DNA of 64,000 nt from Uloborus plumipes. Taxonomy: Eukaryota; Arthropoda; Arachnida; Araneae; Uloboridae. The position numbers and the translations under genes were made by a program. The stretch lies in NCBI GenBank assembly GCA_038373865.1, contig JAXGGA010004462.1, positions 24,161 through 88,160 on the forward strand, given 5' to 3'. Position 1 is the stretch's first letter. Every line of letters begins with the position of its first letter. The notes beneath the pieces are model-generated. The model was not told the DNA's origin. It saw nothing but the letters and a program-made list of their open reading frames with translations, and searched no databases. Shown here piece after piece: positions 46,506-57,867 of this stretch.

Positions 46506-47650
46506 TGTGGTGGGTACATGACTTCATGAAACTTCACTGAACACTCTACGAAAATTCGCTAAGTCCGGTGCCTCCCCTACCCCCAATTTTACGAAGAAAA
46601 CTATAAATGGAATATCCCAATCGCCCGGCCGCGCAAAGAGAAGCAGCAGTTTTTTGGCAAAGGAGAACGAAGACAGGAAGTAGCTGACGCACCCCCAATT
46701 TACGACCACAGAAGAATTCAGACTCCTCCCACGACGGGAAGAAAAAGGTCACGGTTGCAAGGAAAAGCTGTGATGAGCCTAGATGAAATCAATTAAGGAG
46801 AGAAAAAGCAGCTAAAAAGAAGACATAGGGGGATCTGGCAAGGGAGGTGAAGGAAAGAAGTAAAGTGAAGCCAAACGACACACAACAAGAGATATAAGGA
46901 GCTGCACCACAGATTGCAGGGATTTCTCTTTAAAGATTTTTGTAGAGATTGTGAGGACCAGTCGATTTTGTGAACGGATATGGGGCCAGTTTTGTGTGTC
47001 TCTGGATATTAAAATTTTGAGCACCAATTCTGGTACCCAATCATCCGAGGTGTGATGGACAGCATCAACGACTTAAAGATATTGTAGGTACAAGGATGAA
47101 GGAGATTGTAGAGAGCCAGAAATGTTGTTAATAACCAATGAATAAACCTGAGTGTACACCCCATATGGTGAGTTTGTTTTTTTTTATGATGTATTCTTGC
47201 ATTTTCTGAACGCCGAGCCAGAGTATTTCACTCCAATGCAATGTACAGTTGTTTTTTTTATGTCGTGTTTAATTGCGGAATGTAAGTGAGCAATTTTTAC
47301 TGTTCGAGAATTTAACTTTATAATTTGTTTTTTTCATCTAGTCTTATAATATGTTTTGTGGATTTTTAAACACTAACGATCACGCGGCCTAATGTAATCA
47401 TTTTCCAAATTTAATGTCATTTGCTCACTGCTTTCCAGATGAGGTTGTTTTTCGTTAGAAATTGGAGCAATGCTTGAGGCTATTTTCTTTTCCTTTTCAG
47501 TAGAATATTTATCTTTTTTCTTTCAGCAGAATTAATTGGGAATTTCAGTTTTTAATTATTGTTTTAAATTATGTTAGGAGGTAAATTATTGAAGATTATA
47601 GAATGGATGATTATTACATTTTAATTAACTTTTTAACTTACTACACCACA
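46506..47650 (+). mobile_element. Gypsy-type retrotransposon, 5' LTR (1145 bp)
   Basis: It begins TGTGGTG and ends CACCACA, exact 7-bp inverted LTR ends. A second, insertion-riddled copy lies at 55960-57867 after a purine-rich tract. The LTR is followed two bases later by a primer-binding site. It should hold promoter and polyadenylation signals, but I could not pin these down. Minus-strand frames here are not genes. Confidence 0.85.
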
Positions 47651-47652
47651 GT

Positions 47653-47670
47653 TGGTGCATCGGACCAAGC
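47653..47670 (+). promoter_or_regulatory. Primer-binding site (tRNA-Gly-like)
   Basis: TGGTGCATCGGACCAAGC starts two bases after the LTR. Its first 11 bases are complementary to the 3' end CCGATGCACCA, which I recall for arthropod tRNA-Gly. It would prime minus-strand DNA synthesis. Confidence 0.65.
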
Positions 47671-47896
47671 GTTCAGAAATGCAACATTTTAATTCATGGT
47701 GCAACATAATTATAAAATGGTATATTTAAATAATGTTGAAATATATTTTTGTAATACTATATGATAATTTTTTGCAAATGATAAATAAATTTTTGCACCT
47801 GAATTAAAATGGGGGTTTTTGTTTTTAACTGCATTTTTGTATAATTTCATTATTCAGCCTATTGGGATTTATTTTTGTGATTTTATTTATGTTAAA

Positions 47897-49024
47897 ATGG
47901 CTCCTCGTAAACAGAATAAACAATTGAGGGAGAAGGAATTAAATGACCTCTCATTGTCTATTTCTACAATGGTAAACAATGAAGATAATGAAATTAGAAA
48001 ACAAAGTTCTTCAAAATCATTCCAATTTACCATACAAAATTTTACTGGAGAACTAGACAATGTAGAATGGTTTATTAGTCAGGTAACAGAATTAAGTAAA
48101 CTTAATGGGTGGAGTGATGAAGTCACCCTTTGCTTTTTAAAAAGTAAATTAGGAGGTATAGCTCAGAAGTACTATGCGAGCTCACCCTCGTGCGCTAACA
48201 TTAAGACTTTTGCCGAGGCATGTGACAAATTGAGAAATTATTTCAAATGTCAGGAAAGTGCAGCAAGTAATTTGTTGGCTTTTCAATCTATTAAATTGCT
48301 TGACGGTGAAACTATTCAAAATTTGGCGTACAGATTGGAGGTCATGGCACATAAAGTGTACCCCTTCATCACTGATAGCAAGGCCTTGTCGCAGATTAAA
48401 TCAATTCAATTTTTGGCTGCGCTACCCATTAGTTTAAAAGAAAAGGTTATAGGCGAGCCAACTGATAATTTTGAAGCATTGGTTCAAAAGACCCAACATG
48501 TTGCAACTCTGCAACAGGCTCTTTGTCAAGCTAATGTTATGACTTGTGCTGCGGTGTATCAACCTCCCCAGAAGGATGAGGTGCACGAATTAAGAAAACA
48601 GGTAGAAAACCTGTCTTTAATTGTAAAAGCACAAGCGACTGCATGTGGGCTTTGTAAACAACCCCATGCACTGAAAGAATGTGACCTTTTTAAGGCTATG
48701 CTCCCTAACGGTGACCAAAAGATGGTACACCAGAACGTAAGACCTAATCGTCCGCAAAGTTTTAACCAGGAGAATAGGCAACATTTTAGGGGCAATTTGC
48801 CTTTTTGTACTTTTTGTGGTCGAAATAACCACTTTATGTCAACCTGTAGGATATATTGGGCACAAAATAGAGGGCAATCGGTGCCTCAGGGTTTTTTTAG
48901 AAATGAACACGGTACAACTCAGGATCAACAATTTCAATCAAATCCTGCGAATACAAATAGAACATTTAGAGGCAGAGGATCTTTTCAACCCGAAAATTTA
49001 AACTCCAACAGAGGCAGATTTTAG
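47897..49024 (+). CDS. gag: Retrotransposon Gag polyprotein, copy 1
   Basis: Gag forms the virus-like particle and packages element RNA. I take the ATG at 47897 (MAPRKQNKQL) as start, giving 375 residues; the frame is open upstream to 47819 but that part is hydrophobic leader-like LTR-proximal sequence. The capsid-like region includes a W.....F......KLGG-type stretch typical of gypsy Gag. Two zinc-knuckle-like motifs follow: C-x2-C-x3-H-x4-C (48644-48682) and C-x2-C-x4-H-x4-C (48806-48847). The C terminus is rich in N, Q, R and G. The stop TAG is at 49022-49024, overlapping the pol frame. Confidence 0.9.
   Translation: MAPRKQNKQLREKELNDLSLSISTMVNNEDNEIRKQSSSKSFQFTIQNFTGELDNVEWFISQVTELSKLNGWSDEVTLCFLKSKLGGIAQKYYASSPSCANIKTFAEACDKLRNYFKCQESAASNLLAFQSIKLLDGETIQNLAYRLEVMAHKVYPFITDSKALSQIKSIQFLAALPISLKEKVIGEPTDNFEALVQKTQHVATLQQALCQANVMTCAAVYQPPQKDEVHELRKQVENLSLIVKAQATACGLCKQPHALKECDLFKAMLPNGDQKMVHQNVRPNRPQSFNQENRQHFRGNLPFCTFCGRNNHFMSTCRIYWAQNRGQSVPQGFFRNEHGTTQDQQFQSNPANTNRTFRGRGSFQPENLNSNRGRF
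48994..49000 (+). promoter_or_regulatory. Probable -1 ribosomal frameshift site between gag and pol
   Basis: AAATTTA fits the X XXY YYZ slippery heptamer in the gag frame (A AAT TTA), 22 nt before the gag stop. The pol frame is -1 relative to gag and is open upstream to a TAG at 48967-48969, so the frames overlap by about 55 nt. This is the only good heptamer I see in the overlap. Confidence 0.65.
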
Positions 49025-52000
49025 GTGACAGTTCTGTCTCTTTGGGAAATGATGGGTCACCACCAGAAATACATACTGGCAGTATTAGTTATAGTAATAG
49101 AAATAAGCATTGCATAAGTAATAGTGATATTAAAAATGAAAAATGGAATAAAGATGAGAATAAATGTTTTGGAATAGGGGAAAACAAGGGAAACGTGAGT
49201 GAAAATGCTGGGATGAGTACTATACAATTTGATACAAAATGGCCCCCAAACAAATTGGTAAATGTATTAAATTCTGGGCCTTTGCCAATTATTCCTGTGT
49301 TGTTTAATAGGGTGTCATGTGAATTTTTGCTCGATTCAGGGTCTTCGGTGTCATTGATTACTAAACATGTTTTTGAAATGATTAAAGAACATTCAAAAGT
49401 GAGGTATTTATCAAGAACAGTACAAATTCGCACAGTTAATTCACAATTGTCGTTCTCGGCATGTGTAGAAATGTCATTTAAAATTCATAAAGTCTTTCAC
49501 AGACATGTATTCTATATTGCTGATTTTAAAAATGACCATTATGATGGTATTTTGGGATTCGATTTCTTAAAAAAGTATAATGTCATTTTGGATTCTAAAA
49601 AGAATATTGTAAAATTTGAGAATTTTTACTTGCCTTTAAATTTTTCCAGCCAAAATGAAGTAAATAGCTTGTCAAAGGAAAGTAATGAAGTGGTCTTAGC
49701 GCGAAAAGTGATTGTACCACCTGGGGAATCAGTCCAAATTCTGCTAAATAGCAAAGGTAACATTTCTGATAATTTAGTTTCTTTTACACCTACTATTCAT
49801 GAATATAACATTGAGTTACACCACTCTCTTCATAACATACAGAATAATCAGTTTTCTACTTATGTCACAAATTTAAGCAATAAGACTATTCACATTAACA
49901 AGAACCGAATAATGGGGAAAATTGATACTGATATTGAATTAGTGCATAATTATGATAAAGCAGGGAATAAGGGAGTTAACGAGGAAATTTGTAATGTTAT
50001 TACTGCTTCGGATGAAATTATTGCTCTTAGAAAAGCCGAATTGTCTCCATCTGATTTTCAACTTGATCATTTGGAACCTGAACAAAAACAAATTTTCCTT
50101 GACCTATTAATGAATAAATTTCAAGCTTTTTCAAAGTCAGTTAAAACCCTTGGCCATTGCGACAGGGTGGTTCCACAGATTACTCTTAAAAATTCAAGTC
50201 CTCTGAAAACCCTTCCTTTTCCTGTCCCTCAGGCACTTCAACAAGAACTAAGAGATCAAATTAATGAGTTATTAGAAGCTCAAATTATCGAGCGTGCAAA
50301 TTCGCATTGGAGTGCTCCACTTCTACTAGTTAAAAAAAAAATGGACCCCTCGGATCCCTCGGCAAAACCTAAATATAGAATGGCACTGGATCTCAGATTA
50401 TTGAACTCTGCAATACAAAATTCAGCATACCCACTCCCCCGGATTTCCACACTAATCAACAGCATTTCTGCTTATAAATATTATTGTGTGTTAGATCTGA
50501 AGAATGCTTTTTGGCAAATTGCCCTCCCTGAACACTTGCAAGATTACACTACTTTTGTTACCCCATTTGGCTCATTCAGATCAAAGAGGATGGTTTTTGG
50601 GCTAAAGACAAGTGCTTCCACATTTCAGGAACTCTCCGATTCCCTGTGTCAGGAGTTACAATGTAAAAACATTACTGGTATTTTTTGCTATATGGATGAC
50701 TACATTGTCTGTGGAAATTCATTTGATCAGGTTCTTGAGAGAGTTACGGCATTGTTAGATGTATTAATTGCTCACAACATTACCCTGTCTCCATCCAAAT
50801 GTGTTTTCTTTAAAGATGTGATAGATTACTTGGGATTTAATATATCTCATAATTCCATTAAGCCCATATCATCCAATATTTCTAAGATTACTGCATTCCA
50901 ACCCCCTACTACTGTTAAACAAGTCAGGAAATTCTTAGGATTGTGTGGATTTTATAGATCTCTTATTCCTGAGTATGCTAAATTAACAGATTGTCTCACT
51001 GACTTAACGAGAAAGAATTCAAAATTTAATTGGAATGCCAAACATCAATTTGCCTTTGAAAAATTACAACAAATTTTCTTTTCACAACCCTTTGTCAAAT
51101 TACCTGATTGGAATAAGGATTTCTTTTTGCAAACTGATGCAAGTTACTCTGGTATTTGTGCGGTTCTGTTACAAGAGTATGAGGATGGGTATCACCCAGT
51201 TTCATATTACAGTAAAGGGTTAAATAAAGCTGAGAAAAATTACCCGCCTATAAAACTTGAATTGTATGCTATTTACAAGGGTATGATGGCATTTAAGGAC
51301 TACATTTTTCACAGAAAAGTTAGAATTTTGAGCGATAGTAAACCTTTGAAACATTATAAGAAAACTACATCTCCGGCAGCTATAGAAACACGTTGGTTAA
51401 TGGCCATTAGTGAATTTGAATATGAAATAGAATATTTACCAGGGGAAGAAAATATTCTTGCGGACTATGGTTCAAGGGCCCCTGATCCTGATTTTAAGCA
51501 ATCTGCTATTAAGGATACTGCGGAAGGTCCCATTATCCCATTTACTGAGTTAGGAGAACATGATTTGGTTAATGCACTTGAGCAATCGGATACACCAATG
51601 GAAATTTCTAAGGATACACTATTACAGGAGCAAAAAGCAGATACCAATGTTCAGGAAATTATCTCCATGCTAAAGTCTGGCTCTTTAATTAATGCAAATA
51701 AAGTTCAGAATTTTTTTGTATCACCTCTTTCTGGTTTATTAATGTATAAAAATAACAAAACTAAAGACAGTGGTTGTATAGTGGTTCCCGAGTCATTAAA
51801 AGCTAAAGTACTAAAAATTGCTCATGTTTCTCACACGGGGATTCACAAAACTTTTGAGATTGTGTCTAGATCCTATTTTTGGAAAGGTATGTTTGGCAGT
51901 GTGCAAAATTATGTGTTGTCATGTGAAGAGTGTATTAAAAACAAACCTTATAATAACAAACCAAGTAGATTTGGGGATGTTCCTATTCCAGACAAAGTTA

Positions 52001-52557
52001 ATGATATTGTAAGTTTAGATATTCTGGGCCCTATAAAGCACTATGGAAATGTATTGACAATTTTAGATCATTATTCTAAACATGCTATGTTCTATCCGTT
52101 GACCAATATTACGGCGGAAACAGTGGCCAAACACTTTATTAATTATATTGCTACATTTGGTAGGATGGCCTTAGTGCTCACAGACAGGGGTAAACAATTT
52201 ATCTCTGAGGTTTTTGACAAGGTAAACAAAGCGCTAGGTATAGTACCCTCTCACACGTCTCCATTTAACCCAAAATGTAACGGGCAAAGTGAACGTATAA
52301 ACTCAGCAGCCAAGGCGGCAATTATTAGTTTAACTGAGAAAGGTGTGTCATTTCAAAATGCTATCCTGATTCATCAGTCTATGTATAATGGGACAATTCA
52401 TAGTACAACTGGGTTCACACCCAACATGCTTCATTTTGGCAGAAATCTGTCTTTGGTGTTTGATACGTATAATGAAAATATTCAACCTATACAATTAGAT
52501 AAAGCTCATTTATCGTTAATCGTAATGGGTTTTGTTTCAACTGATTTTTTTGAATAA
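49003..52557 (+). CDS. pol: Retrotransposon Pol polyprotein, copy 1 (C terminus corrupted)
   Basis: Domains run in gypsy order. The protease has DSG at 49333-49341. Reverse transcriptase has LDLKNAFWQIALP and YMDD (50689-50700). RNase H has FLQTDASYSG, ELYAIY and ILSDSKPL. Integrase has an H-H-C-C zinc motif (HVSHTGIHKTF, then SCEECIKN) and a D,D,E core: LDILGP, LVLTDRGKQF and NGQSERIN. The protease-RT-RNaseH-integrase order identifies the Metaviridae-type class. The frame is open to 52557, but from about 52511 the sequence departs from copy 2 and acquires insertions. The last ~15 codons and the stop are therefore probably sequence errors. Translation likely starts by -1 frameshift, not at an ATG. 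Confidence 0.9.
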   Translation, partial: LQQRQILGDSSVSLGNDGSPPEIHTGSISYSNRNKHCISNSDIKNEKWNKDENKCFGIGENKGNVSENAGMSTIQFDTKWPPNKLVNVLNSGPLPIIPVLFNRVSCEFLLDSGSSVSLITKHVFEMIKEHSKVRYLSRTVQIRTVNSQLSFSACVEMSFKIHKVFHRHVFYIADFKNDHYDGILGFDFLKKYNVILDSKKNIVKFENFYLPLNFSSQNEVNSLSKESNEVVLARKVIVPPGESVQILLNSKGNISDNLVSFTPTIHEYNIELHHSLHNIQNNQFSTYVTNLSNKTIHINKNRIMGKIDTDIELVHNYDKAGNKGVNEEICNVITASDEIIALRKAELSPSDFQLDHLEPEQKQIFLDLLMNKFQAFSKSVKTLGHCDRVVPQITLKNSSPLKTLPFPVPQALQQELRDQINELLEAQIIERANSHWSAPLLLVKKKMDPSDPSAKPKYRMALDLRLLNSAIQNSAYPLPRISTLINSISAYKYYCVLDLKNAFWQIALPEHLQDYTTFVTPFGSFRSKRMVFGLKTSASTFQELSDSLCQELQCKNITGIFCYMDDYIVCGNSFDQVLERVTALLDVLIAHNITLSPSKCVFFKDVIDYLGFNISHNSIKPISSNISKITAFQPPTTVKQVRKFLGLCGFYRSLIPEYAKLTDCLTDLTRKNSKFNWNAKHQFAFEKLQQIFFSQPFVKLPDWNKDFFLQTDASYSGICAVLLQEYEDGYHPVSYYSKGLNKAEKNYPPIKLELYAIYKGMMAFKDYIFHRKVRILSDSKPLKHYKKTTSPAAIETRWLMAISEFEYEIEYLPGEENILADYGSRAPDPDFKQSAIKDTAEGPIIPFTELGEHDLVNALEQSDTPMEISKDTLLQEQKADTNVQEIISMLKSGSLINANKVQNFFVSPLSGLLMYKNNKTKDSGCIVVPESLKAKVLKIAHVSHTGIHKTFEIVSRSYFWKGMFGSVQNYVLSCEECIKNKPYNNKPSRFGDVPIPDKVNDIVSLDILGPIKHYGNVLTILDHYSKHAMFYPLTNITAETVAKHFINYIATFGRMALVLTDRGKQFISEVFDKVNKALGIVPSHTSPFNPKCNGQSERINSAAKAAIISLTEKGVSFQNAILIHQSMYNGTIHSTTGFTPNMLHFGRNLSLVFDTYNENIQPIQLDKAHLSLIVMGFVSTDFFE

Positions 52558-55500
52558 AAAATAACCTAATTGGAAAAACAGCGCTATAGTAGCCTTAAAA
52601 AAAGAACAAGCCTTGGTTCAAGTACAACCGAGCCCCTTCCCACAAAAACCCAAACAATACCCCAATTTCAGTTCGCGTTCAAAGCTGTTCAAGTTAGTTG
52701 TTATGACAATGTTAATAAAGGAAGGGGGAGAAAATTTGATTGTGTTACCCTTGTTAGAGCAAATGCAAGCATTCAAAACCGAGTATGGTTTTTTTTATTT
52801 TTTACATTGAGTCAACATTAAACAGAGGCCCCCGTACGTAGCGTGATTAGTGTTTTTATCCCCCAAAAAAATTTTAAAAAACGAAGTTCTTTTGAAAACT
52901 ACAAGAGTTCCTTTTCAAACTTTTTCCTCCGATATAAATTCCCACATTGCTTATGGATACACCCTTTTTTATTGTTGCATGCTTTTCGTTGAACCGGGCC
53001 CCCCCTAAGAGTAAGCCCCCTCGGGGGCAGAGAAACCACAATTTTAATTTAACGTTCCACAGAGAATGGGTTGTGTTGGCACACCCTCCTACTATGTAAC
53101 CTAAAAATACTAGATTTGTTTTACGTTTCTTTTCCCCATTTCATGAAGCCTAAAATGGTGTAAAAGGTTTCCCCCCCCTTCGGGAAAAATTTTTTTTATT
53201 TTTTTTTTTGAGTTCTCTTGAGGAGACAATGTTCCCCCCCCTGTGCACAGTGAAATTGTTTTTTTAGTACAATTGTGTAGAAATTGTTATTTTTGGGATG
53301 TTTTGTGATGTAATCATTAGTTTAGACTGGAGATATGATAGGCAGTTTATGAGAAAAAAGATGTTGTTATCCTGGCTCCTTTTTCCCTTCTCTGGTCACT
53401 CCCCTGAGATAAAGAAAAAGAGGGCCTCGTTGTTTTGCAATGCAGATTCCTGCCAATTGTGGTGTGGTTTTCCTGTGGGCCAAATTGGGTGTGGGGTTTT
53501 TGATTTTTTATTTTTTTTTTTCCCTGCTATTTGTTTTTTTGGGACTTTTCTAATGGTACTTTTTACAAACTTCATGGGCAAAATGGTAGTGTTATTTTTT
53601 TATTTGTTGTTTGTTTTTTTTTGTTAAATTTAAATTTATTTGCTTTTTATGGTTCTCTATGTTTCGATAATTGTTTACATACAACATGGGGATGCTTTCC
53701 CCGCGGGGTAGTTTAGTTTTTTAATTCCGCATATTAAAGAACTAGATTTCATTTTTTTTATATCCCTTTTTGATAAATATACAATGTCGGGGATGGTTGA
53801 ATTTAGTGTATTCACAATGGATGAATTACAGAATCAAAATCTTTAGTCCCATTGAGGTTGATCATGGTGGTGTGGATTTGAGATGTCTGTCTTTAGTCAT
53901 TAGTTGTCAGAGATGAGAGAGAATGTAGTGGTGGGACTGCAGTTTTTATCTGTGCAAAATTTTTTTTTGAGGTAAGGTTTTTATCCCCCCCCTGTTCACA
54001 TCAGAGTTTATAGTTATGAGTATCCAGCAGAGCAGGTGAGATTATGGGCTGATGCTGCGTCATAGTGGCCATTTGAAATTTTTAATTATGGCCACATAAC
54101 TCTGTTGAGAATTTATCTTGAATTGGAGTGTACCTGATGGTACACCTTCTGTGTTTTGTTTCTTTATTGTTCTCATAGTCCACTTGGAAACTCCGCGCCC
54201 CCTGGTTGTTTATGCCTAATGCTGGGGCGCGTAAAAAAAACTACCATTTAATCCCATGGTTTTCGGATTTGATTTTTTCCCCGTTGCGGTATCCAATTAA
54301 TTTTTTTTTGACATAAGAATTGCGTTTTTGGAGTGTTAAATGTTCCCCAAAATGTGGTCCAATTGTATAAAAACATTTTCTCGTTTTTCTTCAATTCAAT
54401 TAATAATTGACTACCCAAGGGCGTGGTGTACTGTCTTCAGGTGGTCCCACTATCTAAGTTAGCTTTTTTTTGTCGTCAGTTATCCATTAATTTGTTGCAG
54501 ATGGGCGGGTAATTAGATTTTTGTAGAATGGGGCCCCGGTGTGTAAAAGATTTTGGGGAGTTAAAGGCCTTAGGGTATGCTTAAGGATAGGCCCGGAAAA
54601 AAAGTTCACTTTGGGGTTCTTTTGTTTGGATTTATAATACACTTTGCCATTACGTTTGCGTCTCTGTTTGGTGGGTTAGGTTGTACCGGGAGACTTATTT
54701 TAGTTTTTTTTCCCCTTCAAAGTTAGTTCAATAAAAAAAAAAAAAAAAAAAAAAAAGTGAAAGGTTAGGAAAATCCTTGCTAAAGTTAATCAATAAAGTC
54801 GTTGTTGTTACTAGTTGTTTTTTTTTTGTTTTTGTTTCCTGTTTTATTTTGATTTTTTTTATTAAATTTTTTATTTTCCCCTTTTTTGTTAAAATTCTTC
54901 AACTTGGTAGAGAAACAATGTGATAACAGTATATAGAAACAAAACCGGTTTTCAATGGAAGCAACCAATTATACGATTTTTGTTAAATGATTTGGAATAA
55001 TTTATGGTTTGACAGCCTTTGTTTTGTATGCATAATTGTTACTGCTTAAAGAAAAATGAAAATGAATTGTCACGTTCTAAGTTTTGGTTACATGTTTTTA
55101 ATGTATGCGTCTGAAAGTTAGAGCCATACTCAGAGTAGTGATTTTTAGTTATTTTTTTAGTCTAGCGTTAAGTTTTGCTTATGAGTTTGACACCACATTT
55201 TTTAAATCATGTATGTTAACTATGCTGTCACGGATTGTGGTGAAGTGTTTTTACCAATATTGTGTGAAGTGTTTTTGTTGAGACTTCAGGTCTTAATAAG
55301 AGCAGATGAGGTATATCTCTTACATGTTAAAGAGAAATTTTTCCCGTCCATTTTTGTACAGGCCCTGTTGGTGAGATTTTACTAACTTGCAAGTTGAACA
55401 TTTGTGGGAATGGGGGGATACTCACCTTGTGGGCGGTTTCAATTTTGGTTTGATGTGTAATATCTGTGTTGTGAATGTTGTGTTTTGAAAAAAAAAAAAA

Positions 55501-55815
55501 AAAAATTTTTTGGGGGTCACATACAAAAATTTTTGTTTGACCCCCACACCGCCATGTTTTTTCACAGTAAATAATTTTTTATTTTTTAATTTTGCTTTTT
55601 TTTTTAAAGAGAAACTTTTGTTTGTCATTATAGTTCCAAATTTTGTTTTTCTCACATATAAAAAAAGCAAAAATTAATTTTCGTTATTTTTTTCTTCACT
55701 ATATTATTTATTCATTGAAATTTAAAAGTTTACTATGTTGCAGAATTGGTTCTAATGATAGTAGTGTGCTAGTCTCCACACCGCATGGACTGGTTAGTTT
55801 TCTTTTTTTTTTTTT

Positions 55816-55868
<53 letters not shown>

Positions 55869-55959
55869 ATTTTTTTTTATTTTTTTTTTCTTTTTTTTTT
55901 TATTCCTTTTTTTTTTTTTTCTTCTCGTTACCACCGGAAGAAAGTAAGAAAGACAAGAA
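52511..55959 (+). other. 3' part of retrotransposon copy 1, insertion-riddled sequence
   Basis: After 52511 the integrase sequence is still followed by recognisable fragments of the copy-2 continuation (AACTGATTT, then AAAATAAC) with extra bases inserted. The stretch to the next LTR is full of T- and C-runs and lacks long open frames. It should hold the end of pol and any 3' gene, but the state of the sequence prevents a call. A purine-rich tract at 55938-55959 before the LTR may be the polypurine tract. Open frames here (for example 53298-53627) should not be trusted. Confidence 0.6.
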
Positions 55960-57378
55960 TGTGGTGGGTTACCATGACTCTTTCATTGAACTTCACTTGA
56001 ACACTCATCACGAAAAATTCGCCTAAAGTTCCAGCCACCGTCCCCCGCCGCCCCTTTTTTTTTTCCCGCCCCTGTCCCCCCCCTTTCCCCCACCCCCCGC
56101 CCCCCGAATCTAATTTTTTTTTGGACCGAAAGAAAACCCTAAAATGGGAATCGTCCCCCTCCCCAGGGCTCCCCCGGGCCCCGCGCAAAAAGAGAAAAGC
56201 CCGCCAGCAGTTTTTTTTTTTTTTGGGCAAAAGGAGAGAACGCTAAAAGAACAGGGAACTTGTAATCTGGAACCGCCAAAACCTCCCCACCCAATTTTTT
56301 TACCTATTTACGAGCCACAGAGGAGGGGAAAAATTCCCGGACCTCCTCCTCCGACAGGGCCCAGCCACGGAGGCGGGGGGGAGGCGGGAAAAAAGGAAGA
56401 AGAAAAAAGGTCAACGGTTTATTTAGCCAGGAAGAAGAGGGGCAGTATGGAAAAGCTGTGAATGAGAGCCTAGATGTTTTATGAAATCAAAATATTAAAA
56501 CCAAAAATATTTAAGGAAGGAGAGGAATCGAAGGAACCAAGCAGACGTCTTAATAAAGAAGAAGTACATTAGGGGGGATCTGGCCACAGGCGAGGACGTA
56601 AAGATGATAGGGGAAACAGAGGCAGAGGAATAAAGAAGTAAAGTGAAGCAAAACGACACACAACAAGACGGAGTATTTTATCTTTAACGGATCTGCACCA
56701 CAGAATCTGCAGGATTCTTTTTTATAAAGATTTCTTTTTTAATTTTTTTTTTTGTTTTTTTTGTAGAAGAGATTGTATTGAGGACCCAGTCGATTTTGTG
56801 AACGTGAACGGAGTATTGGAAAGGCCCAGTTTTTCTGTGTTGTCTTCTTGGATTTAAATTTTTGAGCACCCAATTCTGGTACCAAATCATCGAGGTTGTG
56901 AATGGACAGCCTCATTATCAACGACTACTTAAAGATATTGTAGGATTTACAGGATTATGAAGGGTGAGTTGTTAGTTAGGAGAGCCAGATAGGAAAATGT
57001 TGTTTTTTAAGAACCAAATAGAATAAACCTGAAGTCATGTTGTACACCCCATCATGGTGATAGTTTGTTTTTTTTTTTATGATGTATTTGTATTATTGCC
57101 CACTTTTCCTGAACGCGCGAGCCAGAGTTTATTTTTATATATTTCACTCCAATGCAAATGTGCAGTTTTTTTTTTCTGTTATTATGTCTGATGTTTGTTT
57201 TTAACTTGCGGAATAGGTGTTATATTTCTTATTAAGTGAGCAATTTTAACCTGTTCGGAGTAATTTTTTTTTTTTTACTTTTTTTTTTATTTGAGATAGT
57301 CAATTTTTTATCTTAAACCTTTTTATAATGTGTTTTTTTTTTTTTTTATTCCTTTGTTTTTTTTTTTTTTTTTTTTTT

Positions 57379-57437
<59 letters not shown>

Positions 57438-57867
57438 CATTCTAGTAGTCTTATTTTATAAATTATGTTTTGTGGCACATCTTTTTCTAAACACTAACGA
57501 TTCACTGCGGCTCTTAATTGTAATCATTTTTTTTCCAAATATTTTAATTTTCATGTCATGTCGGCTCACCTGACTCTTTACAGAATGAGGTTGTCTTTTC
57601 GTTAGAAAGTTCAGAAAAGCAAATTGGAGCAATGGCTGAACGCTTCTTTTTCTTCTTTTTCCTTTTTCAGCAGAATATTTTATTCCTCCTTTTTTTTCTT
57701 CCGCAGAATTATTAATTGGGAAATTTCAGGGGTTTTTTAATTAGGTTTTTTTAAATTATGTCATCTTTAGGAGGGTAAATTATGAGATGATTTATTAAGA
57801 TAAGAATGGATGATTTTTTAATTACATATTATTTTTAAATAAATTTTTTTAATTAGTCTACACCACA
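55960..57867 (+). mobile_element. Second LTR, expanded by insertion errors
   Basis: It begins TGTGGTGGG and ends CACCACA, and follows the 1145-bp LTR landmark by landmark (GAATAAACCTGA, CACCCCAT, TTTCACTCCAATGCAA). It is 1908 bp because of scattered extra bases and long T-runs, for example about 57356-57437. It serves as the 3' LTR of copy 1 and the 5' LTR of copy 2. Open frames in it are artefacts. Confidence 0.75.

Noticed and set aside
53298..53627. 109-codon frame between pol and the second LTR, a possible env-like gene
   Set aside because: It lies in insertion-riddled sequence and shows no signal peptide, glycoprotein motif or homologue that I recognise. No claim can be made.
55643..56026. 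Open frame rich in Phe
   Set aside because: It is a translation of long T-runs in unpolished sequence.
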